Below are positions 17,960 to 27,729 of a DNA stretch of 64,000 nucleotides, in pieces. The notes under the pieces were generated by a model. That model was not told the origin of the DNA. It made no database searches and saw nothing but the letters and a program-made list of their open reading frames with translations. The stretch lies in contig CAYIHX010000009.1 in NCBI GenBank assembly GCA_964363305.1, positions 1 to 64,000 on the forward strand, given 5' to 3'. A program made the translations under genes and the position numbers. This DNA is from CAYIHX01 sp964363305 (GTDB taxonomy: Bacteria; Bdellovibrionota; UBA1018). Each line of letters opens with the position of its first letter. The first letter of the stretch is position 1.

Positions 17960-17976
17960 AGCTAATAAAGAGTTCC

Positions 17977-18615
17977 ATGACACCAATGACTGAACGACGA
18001 ACCGAACAGAATGACGAAAGCAATCCGACCGGCGCAATGCTCGTAGTCGGTGCTTCGCCTACTGTTACTGCGCAAGATCGGCTCTTTCATCGCGTCGCGA
18101 GCGAACTGGAACAGCTCGGCTATGAATGCGTGCAAATTGAAATTCTGAATCAGCGCCAGAAGGTCCTGCGAATCTTCGTCGATCGGCCTCAGAACGTTGG
18201 CGTGAGCATCGAAGACTGTGTGAAGGTCACGAAAGCGCTCGACGCGCCCCTCGAAGCGAGTAGCGAGATCCTGGAGATCTTCGGAACCGCGCCGTACGAA
18301 CTTGAAGTCTCGTCCCCTGGTGTCGATCGGCCCCTCAGACTGAGCAAGGACTACCGAAAGTTTTCAGGGCGCGAGGTGAAACTCAGTACTTTCCGCCCTC
18401 TCAACGCGGAAGAGATGGAGAACGCTTCCTACCAGGAGCGCAACCCCCGTCAGAAGAATTTTCTGGGCGTCCTTAAGGACACCCAGGGAGATGAACCTGA
18501 ATCTGCCCGAATCGCGCTGGAAATCAGCGGCGAAACGGTTTGGATTCCCCTTCGCTTGATCGCGAAGGCCAATCTCGAACCTAAGTTCGACTTTGACGCT
18601 CAGGAGAGACCATGA
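17977..18615 (+). CDS. rimP: Ribosome maturation factor RimP
   Basis: RimP helps assemble the 30S subunit. The 212-residue protein has the RimP core: LEQLGYECVQIEI, LRIFVDRPQ, ISIED-like VSIEDCVKVTKALDA, and the signature YELEVSSPGVDRPL, followed by a C-terminal SH3-like domain. It has an N-terminal extension of about 35 residues compared with E. coli; ATG 18037 is a possible later start. A weak AGAG lies before ATG 17977. It overlaps nusA by four bases, the standard order in bacteria. Confidence 0.93.
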   Translation: MTPMTERRTEQNDESNPTGAMLVVGASPTVTAQDRLFHRVASELEQLGYECVQIEILNQRQKVLRIFVDRPQNVGVSIEDCVKVTKALDAPLEASSEILEIFGTAPYELEVSSPGVDRPLRLSKDYRKFSGREVKLSTFRPLNAEEMENASYQERNPRQKNFLGVLKDTQGDEPESARIALEISGETVWIPLRLIAKANLEPKFDFDAQERP

Positions 18616-20018
18616 ACGCTACCGAACTCACACGAGTCATCGAATCCGTAGGCAAAGATCGCGGCATCAAACGCGAGATTATCATCAGTGCGCTGGAGCA
18701 AGCCATTCTGGCGGCCGCCGCGAAAAAGTACGGCCAACACGCGGTGCTCGAAGCCCATTACAACAATGATTCAGGCGAAATCGACCTGTACCTCTTTAAA
18801 AAGGTCGTCGAGAGCGAACCCGAAATGCTCGAAGAGAGCGAAGAAATTCTGCTCGAGGAGGGTCGCAAACTCGACCCCGAGTGCCAACTTGGCGATGAGA
18901 TCGGGATCAAAATCGAGACCCCGGACTTCGGTCGAATTGACGCGCAGCTCGCCAAACAAGTGATCTTCCAGAAGGTTCGCGATGCCGAACGCGAAATCAT
19001 CTTCAACGAATATATCCATCGCAAGGGCGAGATCATCACCGGGATCGCTCGTCGAGTGGAACGCGGCAACCTAGTCATCGATCTCGGCAAGACCGACGCG
19101 TTGCTGCCACGGCAATCGATCATTCCAGGCGAGCAGTTCAAGCCTGGCGACCGAGTGCAAGCCTACCTGGAAGACGTCGTGCTTTCGACCCGCGGGCCTC
19201 AGATCTACCTGAGCCGCACCTCGCCCAAGTACCTTATGCGACTTTTCGAGCAAGAAGTGCCGGAAATGCGCGAAGGGATCATCGAGATCAAGCTCTGTGC
19301 TCGCGAGCCGGGCGCCCGCTCCAAGATCGCCGTAACATCGAAGGACCGCGATGTGGACCCAGTCGGCGCCTGCGTCGGCATGAAGGGCATTCGCGTACAA
19401 AATGTCATCGGCGAGCTCAAAGGCGAGAAGATCGACATCATTCCTTGGTCGGATAACGCGGTCATCTTCGTCCGCTCGGCACTGGCCCCGGCTGAAATTT
19501 CATCCGTTCGCATGGACGAGCGCAACCGGACCATGGAGATCATGGTCGAAGACGATCAGCTCTCGCTGGCCATTGGCCGCAAAGGACAGAACGTGCGCCT
19601 CGCTGCGCAGCTCACGGGCTGGAAACTTGACATCATCTCGAAAACTAAGCTGCAGAAGAAAACCGCGGATTCGCTTTTCAACCTCCAGCATATCGAGGGG
19701 ATCACCGATACCATCGCCCAGGGAATCTATCAGGCGGGCTTCATGAACGTCCGGCAGGTGGCAGAGGCCCCGGTGGACGCGCTACAGAAAATTCCTGGCC
19801 ATGAAGACGCCGAAATAGCCCAGAAATTGAAAGAACGAGCCCAGGTAGTGGTCGACAAGGTCGGCGATACCATTACGGCTCCGGTGACAGAGGACAGCCG
19901 TGGCAGTTTTACTGCCGCGCCAAATAGAGATGCGAAGTCGGCCGCGGAAGATCGACTACGCCAAATGATGCGTCAAGCGGATGAGCCGTCGAAAAAAGAC
20001 GACTCATCAGAGGGGTAA
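18612..20018 (+). CDS. nusA: Transcription termination/antitermination factor NusA
   Basis: NusA binds RNA polymerase and modulates pausing, termination and antitermination. The 468-residue protein shows the N-terminal polymerase-binding domain (residues 1-125), an S1 domain (about 130-200, GEIITGIARRVERGNLVIDL), two KH domains (GACVGMKGIRVQNV and LAIGRKGQNVRLAAQLTGW) and one helix-hairpin-helix unit near 355-410. The end is acidic and low in complexity. It is coupled to rimP by an ATGA overlap. The small genes ylxR and rplGA often found between nusA and infB are absent. Confidence 0.97.
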   Translation: MNATELTRVIESVGKDRGIKREIIISALEQAILAAAAKKYGQHAVLEAHYNNDSGEIDLYLFKKVVESEPEMLEESEEILLEEGRKLDPECQLGDEIGIKIETPDFGRIDAQLAKQVIFQKVRDAEREIIFNEYIHRKGEIITGIARRVERGNLVIDLGKTDALLPRQSIIPGEQFKPGDRVQAYLEDVVLSTRGPQIYLSRTSPKYLMRLFEQEVPEMREGIIEIKLCAREPGARSKIAVTSKDRDVDPVGACVGMKGIRVQNVIGELKGEKIDIIPWSDNAVIFVRSALAPAEISSVRMDERNRTMEIMVEDDQLSLAIGRKGQNVRLAAQLTGWKLDIISKTKLQKKTADSLFNLQHIEGITDTIAQGIYQAGFMNVRQVAEAPVDALQKIPGHEDAEIAQKLKERAQVVVDKVGDTITAPVTEDSRGSFTAAPNRDAKSAAEDRLRQMMRQADEPSKKDDSSEG

Positions 20019-20099
20019 GAAAAAAACAGCGCAAGGATGGGATCGGAATAACGCGGAATTTTTCTCACTTACCCTTTGGACCTTTAGGAATAGAAACGA

Positions 20100-22919
20100 A
20101 TGACGGAACAGGAAATCTCATCAGTAAAAGTCTACGAGCTGGCGAAAGAACTGGGCATCGACTCGTTCTCCCTCGTCGATAAACTCAAAGATCTGAAGAT
20201 ACAGGTTAAAAACCACATGAGCGACCTAGCGCCTCTCGATGTGAGCACCGCACGCGCCGCTCTAGGAAAGCTCGGCGTACGCCCCGCCGGAACGAAAACA
20301 ACTTCTTCTGCGGGAACGGCCACGAAAAAACCAGCCACCCGGGCGCGCAAGAAGACAGAAACCGCCCCGACTCCTTCCTCGCTGACCCCGTCTCCTGCGT
20401 CGCCCGCAACCCTCCCGGGTTCGACCTCTCCGGCTGCCGGCAGCAAGACCGTGATTCGCCGCCGAATGAAAGAGGACGGCGGAACGGAAACCATCCTCCC
20501 GCACCAGCTCGCCAAGCCTACGGATCAAGGAGAGGAAGTCCAGGAAGACATCACTTTTTTCGAGCCCGAAAAGGCAACCTTTACTCAGGTCATGAGCCCG
20601 GAGATGCCTGCCGAATCAAATTTATCAGAGGCACACGTCCCACCCGAGAAGATCACAACAGACACGTCCAAAAACACTACTGAAGAGACCTCGATCCAAT
20701 CCATGAACGAACTGACCACGCAGACGACCACAAAGGCCGCCCCTCCCTCGGCTACACCGCCCGTTCAGAAACCTCCCCGTGCACCAGTCGTTCTGGCGCC
20801 CCGGCCGGTGGCGACTCGCAAATCTTTCCTCAAGATCGTAGAAGCGCAGCCGCTTCCCCAGAAACCGAAAGTGATGCCCGCTGCCAGCCCGATCTCACCG
20901 ATCAAGCCGGCGATCCGCGGTCTGCAAACTCAGGATAAAGATGGCTTCCGAATCATTCGGATGACGAAAGAAAACCTCGACCAGATGGTGGAAGAGGAAG
21001 CCGCGAAAAAACGGAGTGGCGCAGGCCGCGAAGCGATCATTCGGCCCGAGGATGTCCGCTTTGCCGACTATCGCAAAAAGGAAATGGTCTTCCTTCCGAA
21101 ACGGAAGCGCATCCCGGTAGGCAAGGATCTCAAGCGAACCTCCCTCACCAAGTCGAAGGCGATCAAACGGGTCGTTGAGATGCAGAACAGCATCAGCGTT
21201 CAAGACTTTGCCGCTCAGATGAACGTCAAGGCAGCGGAAGTGATTCGCAAGCTCATGGGAATGGGCGTGATGGCGACGGCCAACCAGGCCATTGATTTCG
21301 ATACAGCGACCCTGGTGGCCGCCGAGTTTCAGCATGAAGTGAAAAACGTCGCGTTTAACGAAGCGAAACTCCTCGCTCCGGCCGAAGACACGACTGAGAC
21401 TCTGAAACCTCGTCCACCGATCGTGACTATCATGGGTCACGTCGACCATGGAAAAACCTCCCTTCTCGACGCCATCCGAGAAGCGAATGTCGCCGCAGGC
21501 GAGGCAGGCGGGATCACCCAACACATCGGAGCGTACACGATTACCAAAGACGGCCACGAGATCACGTTCATCGATACTCCCGGCCACGAGGCTTTCACCG
21601 TCATGAGAGCCCGAGGCGCCAACGTTACGGATCTCGTGATCCTCATAGTAGCGGCCGACGACGGCGTCATGCCTCAGACTCGCGAGGCCCTTCAACACGC
21701 GAAAGCAGCGAAGGTTCCCATCATCGTGGCGGTCAATAAGATCGATAAGTCTTCGGCCAATCCGGAGAAGATCAAACAGGAGCTTGCAGACCTTGATCTC
21801 CTCTCGGAAGACTGGGGCGGTCAGACGATGTTTATCCCTGTTTCGGCCCTCAAACGCACCAACCTCGACAAGCTTCTCGAAGCGATCTTGCTTCAGGCCG
21901 AAGTGCTTGACTTGAAGGCGAACCCGACTGCGCGCGCGGCGGGGGTCGTTCTCGAAGCAAGGCTGGATAAGGGCCGCGGCCCCGTAGTGAGCCTGCTTGT
22001 GAAGAACGGAACGCTCCGCGCCGGCGAAGCGATCGTATCCGGCACACACTGCGGCAAGGTGCGCGCCATGGTCGATTATCTGGGTCGCTCCGTGAAAGAA
22101 GCCCGTCCAGGAACAGCCGTGGAAGTGCTGGGACTTGAAGGGGTACCGAATGCGGGCGATCGCTTCGACTCCACCGAGACCGATACGGATGCACGGAAAA
22201 TCGCTGAGTTCCGAAACGAGGCGAACCGCAGTGCCGCGGCCGGGGGCGCAACCAAGATGTCGCTCGACTCTCTCTTCGCCAAGATGAAATCCGGCGAAAT
22301 GAAGGAGCTGAATATCATCTTGAAGGCGGACGTCTTCGGATCAACTGAAGCGGTTCGCGACAGCCTCGTGAAACTATCGAACCAGAAGGTGACCGTGAAG
22401 GTCATCTCTTCCGGTACCGGTGGCATCACCGAAAGCGACGTCATGCTCGCCAGCGCGTCCAACGCGATCATCATCGGCTTCAACGTCCGCCCGGAGACGA
22501 AGGCACGCCAGATCGCCGAGGCCGAACATGTCGACATCAAAACCTACAGCATCATCTACCAACTCATCGACGACGTGAAGCTCGCGATGACCGGACTGCT
22601 CGATAAGAAGAAGGTCGAGCGATTCCTCGGACGTGCCGAGGTTCGCCAGACCTTCAGCGTTCCCAAGGTCGGAACCATCGCTGGCTCGTCCGTCATCGAT
22701 GGCAAGTTCCTCCGGGGGGCGAATGTCCGCTTGCTGCGTGACAGCCGCATCATCTTCGAAGGGAAGCTCTCGTCGCTCAGGCGCTTCAAAGATGACGCCA
22801 AAGAAGTGGCTCAGGGTTACGAGTGCGGTATTGGCATCGAGAATTACAACGACGTTAAACCAGGCGATATCATCGAGGCCTATCAGATCGACCTCGTGAC
22901 ACCGGAGATGAACGCATAG
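20100..22919 (+). CDS. infB: Translation initiation factor IF-2
   Basis: IF-2 is the GTPase that brings initiator tRNA to the 30S subunit. The 939-residue protein has an N-terminal IF2_N domain (about 1-60), a long proline/alanine/threonine-rich linker, and a second IF2_N domain near 360-410. The GTPase motifs are GHVDHGKT (446-453), DTPGHEAF and NKIDKS, followed by domains II to IV. ATG 20100 has AGGA about 12 bases upstream. It lies 81 bases after nusA in the classical cluster and should be in the same transcript. Confidence 0.98.
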   Translation: MTEQEISSVKVYELAKELGIDSFSLVDKLKDLKIQVKNHMSDLAPLDVSTARAALGKLGVRPAGTKTTSSAGTATKKPATRARKKTETAPTPSSLTPSPASPATLPGSTSPAAGSKTVIRRRMKEDGGTETILPHQLAKPTDQGEEVQEDITFFEPEKATFTQVMSPEMPAESNLSEAHVPPEKITTDTSKNTTEETSIQSMNELTTQTTTKAAPPSATPPVQKPPRAPVVLAPRPVATRKSFLKIVEAQPLPQKPKVMPAASPISPIKPAIRGLQTQDKDGFRIIRMTKENLDQMVEEEAAKKRSGAGREAIIRPEDVRFADYRKKEMVFLPKRKRIPVGKDLKRTSLTKSKAIKRVVEMQNSISVQDFAAQMNVKAAEVIRKLMGMGVMATANQAIDFDTATLVAAEFQHEVKNVAFNEAKLLAPAEDTTETLKPRPPIVTIMGHVDHGKTSLLDAIREANVAAGEAGGITQHIGAYTITKDGHEITFIDTPGHEAFTVMRARGANVTDLVILIVAADDGVMPQTREALQHAKAAKVPIIVAVNKIDKSSANPEKIKQELADLDLLSEDWGGQTMFIPVSALKRTNLDKLLEAILLQAEVLDLKANPTARAAGVVLEARLDKGRGPVVSLLVKNGTLRAGEAIVSGTHCGKVRAMVDYLGRSVKEARPGTAVEVLGLEGVPNAGDRFDSTETDTDARKIAEFRNEANRSAAAGGATKMSLDSLFAKMKSGEMKELNIILKADVFGSTEAVRDSLVKLSNQKVTVKVISSGTGGITESDVMLASASNAIIIGFNVRPETKARQIAEAEHVDIKTYSIIYQLIDDVKLAMTGLLDKKKVERFLGRAEVRQTFSVPKVGTIAGSSVIDGKFLRGANVRLLRDSRIIFEGKLSSLRRFKDDAKEVAQGYECGIGIENYNDVKPGDIIEAYQIDLVTPEMNA

Positions 22920-23010
22920 AGGACGAACTTTCGATCGCAGATTCGGCCACAAATAGGGTCCAAGCCCCTCTCCTGGGAGATCCCGGGAAGAAAGTAGTAG
23001 TAGAAGTACC

Positions 23011-23424
23011 ATGCAAGTCACTCGGCGCGCCCGCCTTCAGGCGGTCATCCAAGAAGAACTCTCCGTCGTCGTCCCCCGGGAGGTGAAAGACCCCCGGATT
23101 CCAACCGTCACTTTCACGCAGGTGGAGGTGACCACTGATGGGAGTCAGGCGACCGTGTATGTCTCGATCCTGGGCTCGCTTGCCTCCCCGCCCGCTTCCG
23201 AGGAGGAAGAAAAGGAACGAAATCTCGAGATGCAGAAATGCCTCGCCGGTTTGACGTCCGCGACGGGCTTCCTCCGTCGGCACCTGGCTCGAGCCTTGAC
23301 CGTGCGCCACATCCCGAACTTGACCTTCAAAGAAGACAAGGGCCTCGCCAACGCGACCCGGGTCTATGAGCTTCTCAATCAGATGGGGACGAAGTCCGGT
23401 TCTTCCGGTTCAACCGCTTCATGA
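23011..23424 (+). CDS. rbfA: Ribosome-binding factor A
   Basis: RbfA binds the 30S subunit and helps mature the 5' end of 16S rRNA. The 137-residue protein shows the typical start (RRARLQAVIQEELSVVV), the VKDPRIP-like segment VKDPRIPTVTFTQVEVTTDG and ATVYVSILG, then a LRRHLARALTVRHIPNLTF core. An insert with EEEEKER is present between strands. The 91-base gap to infB contains no strong ribosome-binding site, only an AGTAGTAGTAGAAG stretch. It overlaps truB by four bases. Confidence 0.95.
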   Translation: MQVTRRARLQAVIQEELSVVVPREVKDPRIPTVTFTQVEVTTDGSQATVYVSILGSLASPPASEEEEKERNLEMQKCLAGLTSATGFLRRHLARALTVRHIPNLTFKEDKGLANATRVYELLNQMGTKSGSSGSTAS

Positions 23425-24446
23425 ACCTCGACATCGCTGTGCCCGCCTCACAACCCGCTGTGGCCCCCGCGCGCGTGATGGATGGGGCCCTTCTCATTCG
23501 CAAAGAGGCGGGGATTTCCTCCTTCGGCGTGATCGAGAAATTGCAAAAGCAGTATATGGCCCAGTATGGGGTTCGTTTCCGACAACTGCCGAAAATCGGT
23601 CATGGCGGGACGCTGGACCCGTTCGCCACGGGCCTCCTCGCAGTCTGTGTCGGACGCGCCGTAAAACTCGCTCGTTACTTTCTCGGCTCAACCAAGGGCT
23701 ACGAGGGGTTGATTCGATTTGGAGTGACGACCGTCCCGGGTGACCCGACCTCGCCGGTCACAGAAACGAGCGAGAACATCCCGGCCTCGATCGAAATTCT
23801 GCGTGACCTCGCTGGCCGCCTTGAAAAGCAGCCCTATCTTCAAACTCCGCCGATGCACTCAGCGAAGAAGAAAGATGGCAAGCCCCTCTACGAACTGGCT
23901 CGCCAGGGAATCGAGATCGAGCGCGACCCCAAGCTTTGCCATCTGTTTGAATTCAAAATTGTCGACTACACCCCGCCGGTGGCGCGGATCAGCCTGGTTT
24001 GCAGCTCGGGTACCTACGTGCGGACTCTGGCTCAGGATTTTGCCCGAATGTTGGATTCCGTGGCGTTGCTCGAAGAGCTGAACCGGACCTTTACCGGCGG
24101 CTTCACCCTGGGCCGCGCCATGACGATCGGTGAAATCGGCGACGCCCTCGCGCGAGGCAAGCACTGGGATGAACTCCCCTGTTGGATGCCCTTTGACCAG
24201 CTGCTCTCCGGATATGCTCGCGCCGAGGCCACGCCTGAGGAACGAGCGATGATCTTCAACGGCAAGCAGCAGATTCTCGCTCAAATTCTCGCGCGCGCGC
24301 ACCAAGCTGCACCGGCGGAAAAGCAGCCGGGAATCATCATCGGCCAAGAAAACTGCATCGCCATCTACTGCGAGGGCGCGCTCATCGCCATCGCTCGCCA
24401 CGTGGACGCGCAATGGTCTCTCGAGCGCGTATTCGTTTCGGAGTGA
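23421..24446 (+). CDS. truB: tRNA pseudouridine(55) synthase TruB
   Basis: TruB isomerises U55 in the T-loop of tRNAs. The 341-residue protein has the signature KIGHGGTLDPFATGLL with catalytic Asp66, the YEGLIRFGVTT strand, the QTPPMHSAKKKDGKPLYELA segment and the CSSGTYVRTLAQD motif. The N-terminus carries about 18 extra residues before the core. The start overlaps rbfA. rpsO and pnp, which often follow, are absent; the next gene is on the opposite strand. Confidence 0.97.
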   Translation: MNLDIAVPASQPAVAPARVMDGALLIRKEAGISSFGVIEKLQKQYMAQYGVRFRQLPKIGHGGTLDPFATGLLAVCVGRAVKLARYFLGSTKGYEGLIRFGVTTVPGDPTSPVTETSENIPASIEILRDLAGRLEKQPYLQTPPMHSAKKKDGKPLYELARQGIEIERDPKLCHLFEFKIVDYTPPVARISLVCSSGTYVRTLAQDFARMLDSVALLEELNRTFTGGFTLGRAMTIGEIGDALARGKHWDELPCWMPFDQLLSGYARAEATPEERAMIFNGKQQILAQILARAHQAAPAEKQPGIIIGQENCIAIYCEGALIAIARHVDAQWSLERVFVSE

Positions 24447-24499
24447 CTATCTGAGGTCTTTTCTTCCATTCCGCGACCGGCGAGCGAATCGAAGCTGGG

Positions 24500-25498
24500 T
24501 CAGTACGAATACACACCGGCGAGCGAAATCGTCGAAGTGTGCGAGAGCCGTCCCGATACAAACACGAAAGACATGTCATTTACATCGATACTCAGCCCCA
24601 GTCGACCGACTTTCCAGGCCCCTCGGCTCCAACTCAAACCAGAGGCGATCTCACGGTGATTCCCGGCGAAGGGGTTTAACGAACGATTCAACGGGATATA
24701 TTTTAGATAGAAATTAAAAATGTCGTCAGATGAATTTCGATATCGAAAAAACGGAAAGATCTGCGGATAGAGCAGGGGCTTAAAGCCGAAGGCTGCGTTC
24801 GTCACGAGCATCGTCGCCATGGAGAATCCACCGGCGACTCCGAAGGCGACTGGATGCGATGGGTTAGTAATCAAACAGCTCGCCAGAACATTAGCACCGA
24901 GCTGGCGTGCCTCAATATTTGAATTGCTACGGACCAGGGGAGCTAGATTTGAAAACAGATTCGCCTCGATGTCGAGTCGAGGGAGCACGGTCCAATGAAA
25001 TGACAGCTTGCCCGAAAGCGCTAGCATCGAATAGGTTTGCACATCCGTCTCTTGATAGCTTAGGGCCGTGAGACCAAGCACCAGGTGGAGGCTCCAGGGC
25101 TTCGGAGTTTGCGGGGATTGACTGAGTTCAGACCATTTCTCGATCGTGACGAAGACCTCCTGGTGATCAACCACACCATCGGCCGACACGCTTTGAATGA
25201 GCACTTTTTCTTGCGGAGCGCGCAATTCTTGTCGCCACTCGAATCGCCCGTTTTCGTCGAGGCGTACTTTTTGTTCATTGAGAAGGAGTGTGGAGCTCTC
25301 CTGAAGGAACGTGCCTTTCCAGATTACGACGTACGGCGGGGCGCCCGGTTCGATCGATTCATCCAGAGAGGCCCATTGAACGAGAGAGTCAGAGGGCGAT
25401 TCGAGGTGAGCGGTGAAACCGCTCGTCGATTCCGAAGCCAGGGCAGATGCTGAGCCTAGGAACACGAGAGAGAGTGCGGGCAGCAACATTGTGGTCAT
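24500..25498 (-). CDS. Exported beta-barrel-like protein of unknown family
   Basis: A 332-residue protein with a signal peptide (residues 1-22, ending ASALASES). After a beta-rich N-terminal part of about 110 residues comes a barrel-like half with alternating hydrophobic strands (LVLGLTALSYQETDVQTYSM, FGVAGGFSMATMLVTNAAFG), ending in TISLAGVYSY. The final aromatic residue fits an outer-membrane beta-signal. ATG 25498 is preferred over the upstream start because it begins the signal peptide and AAGGTGTG precedes it. It is divergent from the delta-60 repeat gene. Confidence 0.6.
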   Translation of the reverse strand: MTTMLLPALSLVFLGSASALASESTSGFTAHLESPSDSLVQWASLDESIEPGAPPYVVIWKGTFLQESSTLLLNEQKVRLDENGRFEWRQELRAPQEKVLIQSVSADGVVDHQEVFVTIEKWSELSQSPQTPKPWSLHLVLGLTALSYQETDVQTYSMLALSGKLSFHWTVLPRLDIEANLFSNLAPLVRSNSNIEARQLGANVLASCLITNPSHPVAFGVAGGFSMATMLVTNAAFGFKPLLYPQIFPFFRYRNSSDDIFNFYLKYIPLNRSLNPFAGNHREIASGLSWSRGAWKVGRLGLSIDVNDMSFVFVSGRLSHTSTISLAGVYSY

Positions 25499-25560
25499 AG
25501 AGGACACACCTTGAAAGTAACATTGACACAATAAGTCAATAGAGAGAAAATAAAGAACCT

Positions 25561-27552
25561 ATGAAGGAATTCTGTTTTCCGCAGTACCTTCCACGTTTCA
25601 GCGCTACGGCATTGATGTTGGCCACGTTGTCCGGCTGCATCGTGGGCGGGGATAGCCTATCGAGATTTTCTGAAAAAACGAGCGTCTCGATGACCGAACA
25701 TGCTGCTCCTGTGTCATCGGCTTATACTGCAGCCCCTTGGGCATCCCTGCCGTCTTATGCGTTCCATGACTTAGGAACGTCGTCAATTTTATCGACCTAT
25801 GCCGATAGCGTGAGTCTGATCGCTTATTCTAATTCGGGATGTATCGGTGTCGCAGCTGGTACGTTAGCTCTTGCCGCGAATCCAGTGAGCGTAGCTGCCG
25901 GAGTCGCTTCGTTCTCCGGTGCTTCATACACGCTGGGTTCGGCCCTGGAAGAGACCATTTCTATAAAAGCCTCGGCGCAATCGAGCGGTCTCAGTGTTTG
26001 TTCAGGGCCCGTCGACATATTGCATTATTTTAATCTCGGTAGCGGCTATGCTTTGTTTCAAACTGGCGGCGCGGGCGCCGCCGGTGCCGCCAATGCCACG
26101 AAGCTCGACCAGTCGTTTTTGCAAGACGGTATTCAAATCGATTCCAACGGTCGGTATGTCATCGCGGGTCAGTCAAAAAATGCCGCTGGTGGCACGGAGC
26201 TGACTCTTTGGAGATATAACCCCAATGGTTCAATCGATTCGACGTTCGGCGACGGCACGACTGCTGGGAGTGGTTATGTCCTGTTTCAAGCTGGCGGCGC
26301 GGGCGCAGCAGGCATGGCGAATGCAACTAAGCTTGACGTTCCTCGAGCGATCAATATCGACTCTGCGGGGCGCTATGTCGTAGTAGGCAACAGCAAGAAC
26401 GCGGCGGGCGGCTTAGAAATGACCATTTGGCGCTACAACGACGATGGCTCGTTGGACACGACCTTCGGCAGCGGGGCAACTGCGGGACTAGGATATGTCC
26501 TGTTTAACGCGGGAGGTACCGGCGCTGCCGGGGCCGCCAATGCAACTAAGATCGACAACGGCATCCGAATGCTCCTCGACAGCGTAGGCCGTTACGTCAT
26601 CGTCGGCAACAGTGTGAGCGCAGCAGGTGCCGCCGCTTACACGCCGGTGCTTTGGCGCTACAACTCAAATGGCTCAATAGATACCACCTTTGGCGATGGC
26701 GCGACCGCGGGGCTGGGCTATGTATTATTTCAAAACGCCGGTCCTGGGGTTGCTGGCGCTGCAAACGGAGTCAAGCAGGATGTCACTTGGGGTTTTGCCA
26801 TTGATAGCTCTGGTCGATATGTAACCGGTGGCAGTAGTAAAAATGCTGCCGGCGGAATTGAAGTTTCAATTTTAAGGTATAACGCAGACGGTTCTTTAGA
26901 CACGACCTTCGGTGCCGGGGCAACGGCCGGTTTGGGGTATGTTCTGTTCAATGCCGGCGGCACGGGCACTGCTGGTGCTGCGAATGCTTCTAAATCGGAC
27001 GTTATTTATAACCTCAACATCGATAGTAATGGCCGCTATGTATGCAGTGGACGCAGTAAGAATGCGGCTGGCGGCTTTGAGGTGGCTCTCTGGAGATACA
27101 ATGCGGACGGTTCCATAGATAATACTTTTGGCAACGGAGCCACGGCGGGCCAGGGGTACGTTCTTTACAATGCTGGCGGCACGAGTGTGGCAGGTAGAGC
27201 CAATGCGACGAAAGCAGAATTTCCCTACAGTCTGCGCATAGACTCATTAGGGCGCTATGTCATCGGCGGAATGAGCCGCAATGTGGGTGGCGGTTATGAA
27301 GCCATGGTGATGCGCTACGGCACTGATGGTTCCCTGGATACAACGTTCGGTGGTGGTACTGGCTATTCGTTGTTGAATCACGACGTAGCGGGAATTGCCG
27401 GGGCGGCCAACGCTACAAAGACGGATTACGTAATCAGTATGCAAGTGGACCGCTTGAATCGCGTCGTCGCGTCAGGAACAAGCAAAAACGCGGCGGGCGG
27501 CTCAGAACTTCTCGTCATGAGATGGAAATCAGACGGGACGTTGGATTTCTGA
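25561..27552 (+). CDS. Lipoprotein with delta-60 repeats (beta-propeller-like)
   Basis: A 663-residue predicted lipoprotein (lipobox LSGC, Cys26). The first 165 residues are not recognised; the rest is a chain of seven repeats of about 73 residues. Each has a core like IDSNGRYVIAGQSKNAAGG, then LWRYNPNGSIDSTFG, then GYVLFQAGGAGAAG. This is the delta-60 repeat family, common in surface proteins of Bdellovibrio, myxobacteria and relatives and thought to form beta-propellers. The last repeat is cut short after DGTLDF. A role in surface binding is inferred. Confidence 0.8.
   Translation: MKEFCFPQYLPRFSATALMLATLSGCIVGGDSLSRFSEKTSVSMTEHAAPVSSAYTAAPWASLPSYAFHDLGTSSILSTYADSVSLIAYSNSGCIGVAAGTLALAANPVSVAAGVASFSGASYTLGSALEETISIKASAQSSGLSVCSGPVDILHYFNLGSGYALFQTGGAGAAGAANATKLDQSFLQDGIQIDSNGRYVIAGQSKNAAGGTELTLWRYNPNGSIDSTFGDGTTAGSGYVLFQAGGAGAAGMANATKLDVPRAINIDSAGRYVVVGNSKNAAGGLEMTIWRYNDDGSLDTTFGSGATAGLGYVLFNAGGTGAAGAANATKIDNGIRMLLDSVGRYVIVGNSVSAAGAAAYTPVLWRYNSNGSIDTTFGDGATAGLGYVLFQNAGPGVAGAANGVKQDVTWGFAIDSSGRYVTGGSSKNAAGGIEVSILRYNADGSLDTTFGAGATAGLGYVLFNAGGTGTAGAANASKSDVIYNLNIDSNGRYVCSGRSKNAAGGFEVALWRYNADGSIDNTFGNGATAGQGYVLYNAGGTSVAGRANATKAEFPYSLRIDSLGRYVIGGMSRNVGGGYEAMVMRYGTDGSLDTTFGGGTGYSLLNHDVAGIAGAANATKTDYVISMQVDRLNRVVASGTSKNAAGGSELLVMRWKSDGTLDF
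26131..27552 (+). repeat. Seven tandem coding repeats of about 220 bp
   Basis: Inside the lipoprotein gene, seven units recur every 207-225 bases. All carry the D-x-x-x-R-Y/V-V and G-G-x-E anchors; six complete units are followed by a partial one. Protein similarity is high while third codon positions differ, so the repeats are old or have been kept similar by selection. Confidence 0.8.
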
Positions 27553-27729
27553 GTCACGCTGGGTCGACCCTAAAAAGGATCGTCGCAGCCGAGGGGCGAA
27601 GTAGTTGATCGAGTGAGAAGGAAAAAATAGGACTGCCATAGCCCCGGCAAACAAGAACTCCCGGATGATTTGGGCGCTCCCGCCTCAAGGGGAAGAACAC
27701 GGCAATGTCCCCTGGACATCGCATTGAGG

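Noticed and set aside
20895..22049. Minus-strand frame of 384 codons opposite infB
   Set aside because: It is a shadow of infB, with no signals of its own.
26131..27552. CRISPR-like array suggested by regular repeats
   Set aside because: The repeats are about 220 bases long, coding and in frame; there are no short repeats with unique spacers anywhere in the window.
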